64,000 nucleotides of DNA from Reichenbachiella sp. (GTDB taxonomy: Bacteria; Bacteroidota; Bacteroidia; Cytophagales; Cyclobacteriaceae), in NCBI RefSeq assembly GCF_033344935.1, contig NZ_JAWPMM010000001.1, forward strand, positions 1,722,001-1,786,000, given 5' to 3'. Under the pieces are notes generated by a model that did not search any database, was not told the origin of the DNA, and saw only the letters and a program-made list of their open reading frames with translations. Numbering within the stretch: the first letter of the stretch is position 1; each line of letters opens with the position of its first letter. Shown piece after piece: positions 8,324-15,424 of the stretch. Made by a program: the position numbers and the translations under genes.

Positions 8324-8716
8324 ATGGATGTTGGAATAAGGGCTTACAATAATAGTCAGCAGGAAATAGATCAGAAGATTTGTGCCACATTGGCACGAAT
8401 TATTGACCAAGAGCTCTCAGAAGCCGAAAGCAAAATCTGGCATGCGCACCCGGTTTGGTTTTTAGAGGGAAATCCAATCGTGGGATATAGCAAACAAAAG
8501 AAAGGGCTACGTTTAATGTTTTGGAGTGGGGCAGATTTTGAAGAGGAAGGATTGAACGTATTAGGAGCCAAGTTTAAAGATGCTTCTGTATTTTATCAAT
8601 CTGCAGGTGAGATTGACGAAAACGATCTGAAGCGTTGGCTCAAAAAGTCAATAGAAATCCAGTGGGATTACAAAAATATCGTAAAAAGGAAAGGGAAGTT
8701 GGAACGGTTGAAGTGA
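8324..8716 (+). CDS. DUF1801 family protein
   Basis: A 130-residue soluble protein. Residues ~20-115 match the DUF1801/YdhG-like pattern: helical start, ESKIWHAHPVWFLEGNPIVGYSK, GLRLMFWSGADF, then LKRWLKKSIEIQWDYKNI. The family has a Fe-S scaffold-like or steroid-binding-like alpha/beta fold, but no function is known. The longer frame from 8213 overlaps the DUF3667 gene in another frame, so the ATG at 8324 (MDVGIRAYNN) is preferred. It is convergent with the DtxR-type gene, with a 4-base gap between stop codons. Confidence 0.75.
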   Translation: MDVGIRAYNNSQQEIDQKICATLARIIDQELSEAESKIWHAHPVWFLEGNPIVGYSKQKKGLRLMFWSGADFEEEGLNVLGAKFKDASVFYQSAGEIDENDLKRWLKKSIEIQWDYKNIVKRKGKLERLK

Positions 8717-8720
8717 GTCG

Positions 8721-9377
8721 TTATACTTTTTTTACCAAGAGTCTTTCACATACTTTTTGGCTTAGCATTTCGGTAGGATGTCCATCGTAGCTTACCTTCA
8801 TACTCTGATCAAAGGATTCAATCGACAGCACGTTTATTTTTATTTCCAAAGAGATATTACGACTATCGAGGAATTCCAAAAATTCCTTAGAGGAATGGCT
8901 CAAGGCTACTAATATCACTTTATCACCGGGTTGGCAATCTGCTAGTTTTTGGTGAGCTGGAGTGATGATGTTGCCATCCTTGTCAGGAATAGGCGAGCCG
9001 TGTGGATCTATCTTAGGATACTCCATCAATTCGTCCATTCTGTCAAAAAGTGCCGGGGCTTTAATATGCTCGACCTGTTCAGCGATTTCGTGCACCTCTT
9101 CCCATCCGAATCCCATTTTTTCTACAAGAAACATTTCAGTCAGACGATGTTTGCGAATGATCAGGGCAGCTGCCTTTTTACCTGCCTCGGTTAGTTTGAG
9201 CGGTTTGTATTTTTCATACCTCACCCAGCCATGCTGTTGCAGGTTTTTGACCATGCTGTTGGCAGTGGGTTTACTCACTTCTAGCGTAGTGCTCAAATCA
9301 GAGATGTTTACTTCTCCATTGTCATTAGCTAGGTTAAATAAGGCTTTGAGATAGTTTTCTACCGTTGCGGATACCAT
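8721..9377 (-). CDS. DtxR/MntR-family metal-dependent transcriptional repressor
   Basis: The 218-residue regulator has an N-terminal winged helix (VENYLKALFNLANDNGEVNISDLSTTLEVSKPTANSMVKNLQQHGWV), a metal-binding/dimerisation domain, and a C-terminal FeoA/SH3-like domain (~145-216). H77, E81, H96, E100, E103 and H104 are visible; the E-x-x-E-H spacing matches manganese-sensing MntR rather than the Cys-containing DtxR site. The first-helix ligand position (Asp8 in MntR, Met10 in DtxR) is Asn8 here, so metal choice is unclear. It is transcribed away from a TonB receptor whose promoter carries a DtxR-like palindrome, which suggests the regulator represses that receptor when metal is plentiful. 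Confidence 0.9.
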   Translation of the reverse strand: MVSATVENYLKALFNLANDNGEVNISDLSTTLEVSKPTANSMVKNLQQHGWVRYEKYKPLKLTEAGKKAAALIIRKHRLTEMFLVEKMGFGWEEVHEIAEQVEHIKAPALFDRMDELMEYPKIDPHGSPIPDKDGNIITPAHQKLADCQPGDKVILVALSHSSKEFLEFLDSRNISLEIKINVLSIESFDQSMKVSYDGHPTEMLSQKVCERLLVKKV

Positions 9378-9424
9378 GAGCGATCTAAACTTTCAGCAAT
9401 TATATAAAAAACCATTCAAATAAA

Positions 9425-9455
9425 TTTGTTAGACGAGTCTAACATATTATTTTTG
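9425..9455 (+). promoter_or_regulatory. Promoter of the TonB receptor with embedded DtxR-type operator
   Basis: TTTG at 9425-9428 and TATTTTTG (TAnnTTTG) at 9448-9455 are exactly 19 bp apart, the consensus Bacteroidetes layout. Between them, at 9427-9444, lies a perfect 18-bp palindrome, TGTTAGAC-GA-GTCTAACA, of the type bound by DtxR/MntR repressors. Repressor binding there would block RNA polymerase. A close copy is at 55976-55993. Confidence 0.75.
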
Positions 9456-9486
9456 CTTGCATAATATAATAATTTAGATTATCCTG

Positions 9487-11784
9487 ATGATAAACAACAC
9501 TTTTAGCAAGTGGTTAATGGCAGTAATAATGGTTGTCGTGTGTCTTAGTGCACAAGCGCAAATGGTAATTATTAAAGGGCAGGTGGTCTCCGGAGAATCG
9601 CCTGTTGAATTTGCTCATGTAATTTTGAAGGGTACGCAGACCGGTACAGTAGCGGATGAAAGTGGAAATTACCAAATGGTAAAAATTCCTGCTGGTACGT
9701 ATAGCGTTGAAGCTGTTGCTATGGGGTATCATAGGACTGAACAAACCATTACTGTTCAAAGTGGTGAAGTGGCAATTCTGAATTTCACTTTGGAAGAAAA
9801 TAGTGCTACGTTAGGAGAGGTGGTGATCTCCGGAACTATGAAAGAAGTTTCAAAGCTAGAAAGCCCAGTGCCGGTTGAAGTCTATTCGCCAGCATTTTTC
9901 AAAGCCAATCCAACACCTTCAATATTTGAGTCTTTGCAAAACGTTAATGGTGTTCGTCCACAGCTCAACTGCAATGTCTGCAACACCGGAGATATCCATA
10001 TCAATGGATTGGAAGGGCCTTACACCATGGTGTTGATTGATGGAATGCCCATTGTGAGTGGATTGTCTACCGTCTATGGACTGACAGGAATACCACAGTC
10101 GCTTATCGAACGAATGGAAATCGTAAAGGGACCGGCTTCGACCTTGTATGGCTCAGAGGCTGTGGGAGGTTTGGTCAACATTATTACAAAAAAGCCGTCT
10201 TCAGCGCCCTTGGTGTCTGCTGATGTATTTGCCACGAGTTGGGCCGAAGTAAACACTGACTTGGGGGTGCGCTATGATCTCGGGAAAAAAATCTCATCTC
10301 TTTTGGGAATCAACTACTTCAACTATCAGAACCCAATCGATAATAATAAGGATGGGTTTACAGATGTGACGTTGCAGAATAGAATTTCTGTCTTCAATAA
10401 GTTTAACATTGATCGAAAAGACGGTCGTGTATTTTCATTGGCAGGTCGCTATGTCTACGAAGATCGCTGGGGAGGCGAGATGGATTGGACTAAAGAATAC
10501 AGAGGTGGTGATGAAATCTATGGAGAGAGTATTTATACCAGTCGTTGGGAGACCTTTGGTATCTATCAGTTACCCACCGAAGAGTTTGTCAATTTTCAAT
10601 TTAGCGCCAACGGGCATAATCAAAACTCGGTCTATGGCAGTACTTCGTATATCGCCGATCAGTATATCGTATTTGGTCAGCTGACTTGGAACAAAATCTT
10701 GGGTGCACATGATGTGCTTACTGGTCTCGCCTATAGATATACTTACTACGATGACAACACACCAGCTACAGCTAGTGCCGATGCCAGCAATCCCAAAAAT
10801 GAGCCATCTGTGACCCACCTACCCGGATTATTCGTGCAAGATGAGATCAAACTTAGTGAGCAAAATAAGTTGTTACTCGGGGCACGCTACGACTACAACA
10901 GTGTGCACGGTAGTATTTTGAGCCCAAGGATCAATTACAAATGGTCGTCAGTAAATAAAAAGAATGTTTTGCGTGTCAGTGCGGGTAATGGCTACCGTGT
11001 GGCCAATGTATTTACTGAGGACCATGCAGCACTAACAGGTGCCAGAACGGTGGAGTTTGAAGGTGAGCTTCGCCCGGAAACCTCCTGGAATGGAAATATC
11101 AATTTTGTGAAAAAGATTTATACTTCTAGCGGATTGTTTATTGGGTTGGATGCCAGTGTGTTTTATACCTATTTCACTAATCAGATTTTACCGGACTATG
11201 AATCTGATCCAAACAAGATCATCTATAGCAATCTGGACGGGTCTTCAGTTTCTCAAGGTGTTTCCTTTAATGTAGACATGGCCTGGGAGAGTGGACTTAA
11301 AATCATCGCCGGAGGAACGCTCATGGATGTATCTGTTGAGGAAAATGGGGAGAAATTCAGGCAATTGCTCACTGAGCGGTTTCAGGGAGTTTGGAGTGTG
11401 GGTTATTCATTTGATAAGCTAGGACTGGTGGTAGATTATACAGGTAATTTGTACGGACCTATGCGATTGCCTCTTTTGGGTGATCTGGATAATCGTTCAG
11501 AATATTCCCCTTGGTGGAGTATTCAAAATATTCAACTTACAAAAATTCTCGGGGACAAATGGGAAGTATATGGAGGGGTAAAAAACCTACTCAATTTCAC
11601 TCCACCGGCAAATAGTATTGCTCGATCATTCGATCCTTTTGATGAGGGTGTAGTGTTTGATGGCAATGGACAGGTGGTACCTACGCCTAATAATCCCAAT
11701 GCGTTAACTTTTGATCCAAGTTATGTGTATGCGCCCAATCAAGGGATTCGAGGTTTTTTAGGGGCTAGGTTTACTTTTAGATAG
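9487..11784 (+). CDS. TonB-dependent outer-membrane receptor, probable metal or metallophore uptake
   Basis: The 765-residue product has a signal peptide (to ~residue 24), a carboxypeptidase-D-like regulatory domain (~27-113, IIKGQVVSGESPVEFAHVILKGTQTGTVADESGNY), a plug domain (~120-240, with DGMPIV and IERMEIVKGPASTLYGSEAVGG) and a 22-strand-type barrel ending FTFR. C162 and C165 form an unusual CxxC in the plug (NCNVCNTGDIHINGLEGPY). Receptors of this type carry substrates across the outer membrane using TonB energy. Substrate identity is inferred only from the operator and the divergent DtxR-type gene, which point to iron or manganese. A thioredoxin-like gene follows after 7 bases. Confidence 0.92.
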   Translation: MINNTFSKWLMAVIMVVVCLSAQAQMVIIKGQVVSGESPVEFAHVILKGTQTGTVADESGNYQMVKIPAGTYSVEAVAMGYHRTEQTITVQSGEVAILNFTLEENSATLGEVVISGTMKEVSKLESPVPVEVYSPAFFKANPTPSIFESLQNVNGVRPQLNCNVCNTGDIHINGLEGPYTMVLIDGMPIVSGLSTVYGLTGIPQSLIERMEIVKGPASTLYGSEAVGGLVNIITKKPSSAPLVSADVFATSWAEVNTDLGVRYDLGKKISSLLGINYFNYQNPIDNNKDGFTDVTLQNRISVFNKFNIDRKDGRVFSLAGRYVYEDRWGGEMDWTKEYRGGDEIYGESIYTSRWETFGIYQLPTEEFVNFQFSANGHNQNSVYGSTSYIADQYIVFGQLTWNKILGAHDVLTGLAYRYTYYDDNTPATASADASNPKNEPSVTHLPGLFVQDEIKLSEQNKLLLGARYDYNSVHGSILSPRINYKWSSVNKKNVLRVSAGNGYRVANVFTEDHAALTGARTVEFEGELRPETSWNGNINFVKKIYTSSGLFIGLDASVFYTYFTNQILPDYESDPNKIIYSNLDGSSVSQGVSFNVDMAWESGLKIIAGGTLMDVSVEENGEKFRQLLTERFQGVWSVGYSFDKLGLVVDYTGNLYGPMRLPLLGDLDNRSEYSPWWSIQNIQLTKILGDKWEVYGGVKNLLNFTPPANSIARSFDPFDEGVVFDGNGQVVPTPNNPNALTFDPSYVYAPNQGIRGFLGARFTFR

Positions 11785-11791
11785 GTGATTC

Positions 11792-12262
11792 ATGATTGGT
11801 TCGCGAACTATAATAATTTGGGTCATAGCACCGCTGTTATTTCCATTTCTGACTTACAGTCAGCCCAACGTCTACACTTTTGATCAACTGGATAGTTTAC
11901 AGCAAATTTCCAAAAGGAAGCTGGTAGTTTTTATTCATACCGACTGGTGTAAATATTGTGAAGCTATGGAGAATACTTCTTTTAGAAATAAAGAGGTAGC
12001 CCGAAAACTGAATGACTCCTTTTGGTTTATCAAGCTCAATGCAGAGTCTAAAGAAGATATTGGATTTAGTGGGCGTGTGTTTCGTTTCAAACCTTCAGGT
12101 GTGAATACGGGCACTCACGAATTGGCCAAAGAATTAGGAACACAGCATGGAAAATTGTCTTACCCTTCGCTTTGTATTTTGAATCCGAATTATCAGATTC
12201 TATTTCAGTATAATCAGTTTCTTTCGGCTGATCAATTGCTTGAGATTCTGGAAGGCATTTAA
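11792..12262 (+). CDS. Periplasmic thioredoxin-like protein
   Basis: The 156-residue protein starts with a signal anchor (IIIWVIAPLLFPFLTYSQ). A thioredoxin fold follows with active-site motif WCKYC (C53, C56) preceded by KLVVFIHTD, and ends with YPSLCILNPNYQILFQYNQFLSADQLLEIL. It resembles thioredoxins of the DUF255/thioredoxin_7 type. It is 7 bases downstream of the TonB receptor and surely co-transcribed. Since the receptor plug contains a CxxC, this protein may keep those cysteines, or metal-binding thiols, reduced; that is inference. Confidence 0.85.
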   Translation: MIGSRTIIIWVIAPLLFPFLTYSQPNVYTFDQLDSLQQISKRKLVVFIHTDWCKYCEAMENTSFRNKEVARKLNDSFWFIKLNAESKEDIGFSGRVFRFKPSGVNTGTHELAKELGTQHGKLSYPSLCILNPNYQILFQYNQFLSADQLLEILEGI

Positions 12263-12281
12263 CGCTAAGATTTAAACAAAA

Positions 12282-12311
12282 AACTCCCGCCTGATTGCTC
12301 AAGCGGGAGTT
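12282..12311. terminator. Bidirectional terminator between the receptor operon and mdh
   Basis: A 9-bp GC-rich stem (AACTCCCGC / GCGGGAGTT) with a 12-base loop lies between two converging transcripts. On the minus strand the stem runs into a T-tract, and on the plus strand into TTGATATTTTT. Confidence 0.8.
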
Positions 12312-12327
12312 GATATTTTTACTACCT

Positions 12328-12390
12328 TGAGGTTCTCGAATGTGTCATCCTGAGGCTCTCGAAGGTGTCATCCTGAGGTTCTCGAAGGAT
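12328..12390. repeat. Tandem 23-bp intergenic repeat (2.7 copies)
   Basis: Units start at 12328, 12351 and 12374, each beginning TGAGGTTCTCGAA or TGAGGCTCTCGAA and continuing GTGTCATCC. The third copy is cut by the mdh stop. A further copy of the core in inverse orientation lies at 34201-34223, so this is a dispersed intergenic element. Confidence 0.7.
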
Positions 12391-13316
12391 TATAGTTCCA
12401 AAGCGTCGTTCATTTTTCTAACGGCAGCAGCACTTGCTTCGAATTTTGCTTTCTCTTCATCGTTGAGATCCAATTCGATTACCTTCTCCCATCCATTTCT
12501 CCCAAGGATGACAGGCACGCCGATACAAATATCTTTTTGCCCGTACTCACCTTCTAGGTATACAGAACATGGCATCATGATTTTTTTGTCTCTGATGATA
12601 GCTTCTACCACTTCAGCACCTGCTGCTCCAGGAGCATACCACGCAGAAGTACCTAATAAGCCGGTCAATGTAGCACCGCCAACCATAGTATCAGCAGATA
12701 CTTGCTCCATTCTCTCTGCAGAGATATAGTCAGAAGCAGGTGTAGAGTTGTAAGATGCAAGTCTTGTCAAAGGAATCATAGTCGTGTCACCATGTCCGCC
12801 GATTACCATACCTTTCACATCGTTAGGGTTGCAATCCAAGGCCTCAGACAATCTGTACTTGAATCTTGCGCTGTCCAAAGTACCACCCATACCGATTACT
12901 TTGTTTTTAGCCAATCCGCTAGTTTTAGCAGACAAGTAAGTCATGGTATCCATTGGGTTACTGATTACTACCAATACCGCATCAGGAGAGTGTTTAACTA
13001 AGTTCTCAGTTACCGACTTCACAATTCCTGCGTTCGTACCGATCAATTCTTCTCTAGTCATTCCTGGCTTTCTAGGAATACCTGAAGTAATTACTACTAC
13101 AGAAGATCCGGCTGTCTTAGAATAATCGCCCGTAGTACCAATTACTTTGGCGTTGAAACCATTAAGCGTGGCACATTGGTTAAGGTCCATGGCCTTACCT
13201 TCAGCAAAACCTTCTTTGATATCAAGGATCACTACTTCATCAGCCAATTCTTTCATGGCTACGTACTCAGCTACACTGGCGCCTACGTTTCCGGCACCTA
13301 CTACGGTTACTTTCAT
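12390..13316 (-). CDS. mdh: Malate dehydrogenase (LDH-like type)
   Basis: This enzyme interconverts malate and oxaloacetate with NAD in the TCA cycle. The 308-residue length fits the LDH-like bacterial MDH group. Visible are the Rossmann motif GAGNVG (7-12), the NAD-ribose aspartate D32, the substrate-binding arginines R82 and R88 in the loop SGIPRKPGMTREE, ISNPMD (N120) and the catalytic histidine H175 in GGHGDT. A minus-strand -7 box (TATTTTTG) lies at 13369-13362. It is downstream of the tilS/CNBD pair on the same strand, but the 103-base gap and its own promoter suggest separate transcription. Confidence 0.97.
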   Translation of the reverse strand: MKVTVVGAGNVGASVAEYVAMKELADEVVILDIKEGFAEGKAMDLNQCATLNGFNAKVIGTTGDYSKTAGSSVVVITSGIPRKPGMTREELIGTNAGIVKSVTENLVKHSPDAVLVVISNPMDTMTYLSAKTSGLAKNKVIGMGGTLDSARFKYRLSEALDCNPNDVKGMVIGGHGDTTMIPLTRLASYNSTPASDYISAERMEQVSADTMVGGATLTGLLGTSAWYAPGAAGAEVVEAIIRDKKIMMPCSVYLEGEYGQKDICIGVPVILGRNGWEKVIELDLNDEEKAKFEASAAAVRKMNDALEL

Positions 13317-13361
13317 CTTGTTTGTATTTTTATAATTCTAAATTAGGGATCTTTCGTGCCG

Positions 13362-13369
13362 CAAAAATA
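13362..13369 (-). promoter_or_regulatory. -7 promoter box of mdh
   Basis: On the minus strand the sequence reads TATTTTTG, a perfect TAnnTTTG box about 45 bases before the mdh start. No clear -33 box at the usual distance was seen. Confidence 0.45.
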
Positions 13370-13419
13370 GCCAAATATTAGGCTTAATTGGAATAAAGAA
13401 ATGATTTCTTAATCTAGTG

Positions 13420-13944
13420 CTAGATTTTTCCCTGGTAGACTTTGCTTAGCTCGAAAAAGCCAAAGTGAGACTTGTAGGTTTTGAAAAGCTGTGTGGTATA
13501 CTCGTTGTAGATTTCCGAGAAGGCACTCATCATTTTGGCCTTCACTTCAGGGTGCGACTGAAAAATTTCTAAAATGTTGATCTGAGGAATAACGTAAAGC
13601 TGTGCTTTCTCAGATGTGATCACTGTGGTGTAAATTCTTTTGGCGTCTTCGATCAAACTGTTATCTCCGAATATGCCACCACGGTAGGTCTCTGCCAGTT
13701 GCTCGAATTTGTCATTCACATCTATGGAGAGAGCGACAGATCCTCTTTTGATTACATACAAGGCATGGCTGGGGTCTCCAGAAAAGAAAACTACTTCATC
13801 CTGCTGGTATGTACGCAGGTACATGCTAGGAAGAAATAAAGCCAATTCATCTTCATCCAATTTTTCAAAGTGCCTGGTCTGCGCCATAAAGGCGATGAGA
13901 TCAAGTTCTTCTTTGCTGTATTTTTTCTTGAATGGATTAAACAT
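13420..13944 (-). CDS. Cyclic nucleotide-binding domain protein (no effector domain)
   Basis: A 174-residue protein with one Crp-type cNMP-binding beta-roll at about residues 25-140: LDEDELALFLPSMYLRTYQQDEVVFFSGDPSHALYVIKRGSVAL and YRGGIFGDNSLI. The usual phosphate-binding cassette arginine is replaced (GGIFGDNSLIEDAKRIYTTVITSE), so cAMP binding is doubtful. No C-terminal HTH is present; the tail is a short helix. Its start overlaps the tilS stop by 8 bases, so the two are co-transcribed. A role as a small sensor or scaffold is possible; no function is established. Confidence 0.8.
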   Translation of the reverse strand: MFNPFKKKYSKEELDLIAFMAQTRHFEKLDEDELALFLPSMYLRTYQQDEVVFFSGDPSHALYVIKRGSVALSIDVNDKFEQLAETYRGGIFGDNSLIEDAKRIYTTVITSEKAQLYVIPQINILEIFQSHPEVKAKMMSAFSEIYNEYTTQLFKTYKSHFGFFELSKVYQGKI

Positions 13945-15274
13945 GATTGGTCATTTTGATGAGCAACAGGTTTTTAGTGTTTGAAGTGATTTTGTATCGA
14001 TCGTCGATTCGATAGCCAGCTACCCAAATGATATCATGATCAGATTCGAACAGCATAACCCTTGATTTCAAGTTTACGGGAATTTTCTCATCAATCATAA
14101 AATCGCTAAGCTTTTTTTTGCCTTTCATGCCTAAAGGATAAAAACTATCTCCTTGTTCCCAATTTCTCACTTTTAGCGGGAATTTGACCAAATCCGCATC
14201 GAGACAAGCCACCTGACCGTCTTTTGGCCAGTCCTTCTGAGCAGCGACACGTTCAATGCTAAAATCGGCCCAAGGGGTGGTTATTTGATTTGGAAAGTCT
14301 GTTATGGTAAGGAGAAAATTTTTAGTCTCTCCTTTAGGAGTGATTTGAAGTTTGCTTCGATCAGTCGTTAGTGCATAATCCGATGACAAGTATTGTTTTC
14401 CCGAGGTTTTCGATAAGCCTTCAGCTATTGAAAAGCATTGATCTAAATTGAAACCAAAGGGTTTTAGAATTTCTATCAGAATAGCTAATCCACCATTTTC
14501 TTCATCAAACCATGATAGCTCCAGCGAATAGGAGTCTTGATACTTGGATAAGTATTGTGATTTGATTGTACTGGCTTGGTGCAATAGCAGTTTTTCTAAA
14601 GCTTCAAATCTTTTGCTGTTATTGGTCAGGGTCTGCTCCAGTCCGGGGTTAAGTTGTTTGAGTTCGGGAATCACATTCAAGCGCAAGCGATTCCGGCTGT
14701 ATTTGTCCTCTTGATTGGATACATCCTCTCGCCAGGGTAGTTGATGCTTCTTCGCGTAGGCTTCAATGTCCGCTTTGGGAATGGAAAGCAGTGGTCTTCG
14801 GATTTGATCATTTTTGAGTGGGATACCTCGGAGCCCAGCAATACCTGTTCCTTTGGTCATATTATATAGCATAGTTTCTACCTGATCATTGGCATGATGG
14901 GCCGTAACAAGATAATCATATCCCTGATCCTTCATCACTTCGTCAAACCATGCATACCGCAATGCTCTAGCGGCCAACTGTGTAGATAGTTTTTTCTCTT
15001 TTGCAAACGCTTTAGTGTCAAAGGCTTTGCTGTAAAATGGGATCTTGTGCATTTTGGCAAAAGCCTCCACAAACTCCTCATCAGCATCTGAATCTGTTCC
15101 TCTCAACTGGAAATTGCAATGAGCTACTGCAATATGAAAATCAAGTTGAAATAGAAGGTGAGTCAATACCATAGAATCCAGCCCCCCGCTCAATGCAATT
15201 AATAGTTTGTCTTCTTTACTGAACAGACTATTTTTATTGATATACCGCTTGACTTGATTTAAGAATGTACTCAC
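13937..15274 (-). CDS. tilS: tRNA(Ile)-lysidine synthase
   Basis: TilS adds lysine to the wobble cytidine of the CAU-anticodon isoleucine tRNA, so that it reads AUA. The PP-loop motif SGGLDS lies in LLIALSGGLDSMVLTHLL, followed by the conserved HCNFQLRG and TAHHANDQVETML. The C-terminal part carries the TilS C domain (FPLKVRNWEQGDSFYPLGMKGKKKLSDFMIDEKIP). I prefer the GTG at 15274, which gives VSTFLNQVKRYI in line with other TilS N termini. The frame stays open to an ATG at 15343, but a perfect -7 box (TAAGTTTG) lies at 15297-15290, inside that extension. It forms an operon with the cNMP-binding gene. Confidence 0.93.
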   Translation of the reverse strand: MSTFLNQVKRYINKNSLFSKEDKLLIALSGGLDSMVLTHLLFQLDFHIAVAHCNFQLRGTDSDADEEFVEAFAKMHKIPFYSKAFDTKAFAKEKKLSTQLAARALRYAWFDEVMKDQGYDYLVTAHHANDQVETMLYNMTKGTGIAGLRGIPLKNDQIRRPLLSIPKADIEAYAKKHQLPWREDVSNQEDKYSRNRLRLNVIPELKQLNPGLEQTLTNNSKRFEALEKLLLHQASTIKSQYLSKYQDSYSLELSWFDEENGGLAILIEILKPFGFNLDQCFSIAEGLSKTSGKQYLSSDYALTTDRSKLQITPKGETKNFLLTITDFPNQITTPWADFSIERVAAQKDWPKDGQVACLDADLVKFPLKVRNWEQGDSFYPLGMKGKKKLSDFMIDEKIPVNLKSRVMLFESDHDIIWVAGYRIDDRYKITSNTKNLLLIKMTNHV

Positions 15275-15289
15275 TTGGAAAATTTTGAT

Positions 15290-15297
15290 CAAACTTA
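15290..15297 (-). promoter_or_regulatory. -7 promoter box of tilS
   Basis: The minus strand reads TAAGTTTG, a perfect TAnnTTTG, 16 bases before the GTG start. Its position argues against the upstream ATG start at 15343. A 7-bp inverted repeat (AATGAAC/GTTCATT) at 15320-15337 lies just upstream. Confidence 0.45.
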
Positions 15298-15399
15298 GTT
15301 TTTTTTCGTTTGGGAAGCGAATGAACACTGGTTCATTTGGCATCTGATTTGTTTGGACAGTCCTCGATTTTAATGTTTACTTATCTCAAGGTTTCCTTG

Positions 15400-15407
15400 T
15401 AGTTTTG
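15400..15407 (+). promoter_or_regulatory. -7 promoter box of the OstA-like gene
   Basis: TAGTTTTG matches TAnnTTTG, 17 bases before the start codon. The -33 position is poor. Confidence 0.4.
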
Positions 15408-15424
15408 CCTCATATTTTTACACT

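Noticed and set aside
12328-12390. Possible CRISPR array
   Set aside because: Units are contiguous 23-bp tandem repeats without spacers, and no cas genes are near.
12340-12729. 129-codon plus-strand frame over the mdh end
   Set aside because: Begins in the intergenic tandem repeat and runs antisense to mdh; not a gene.
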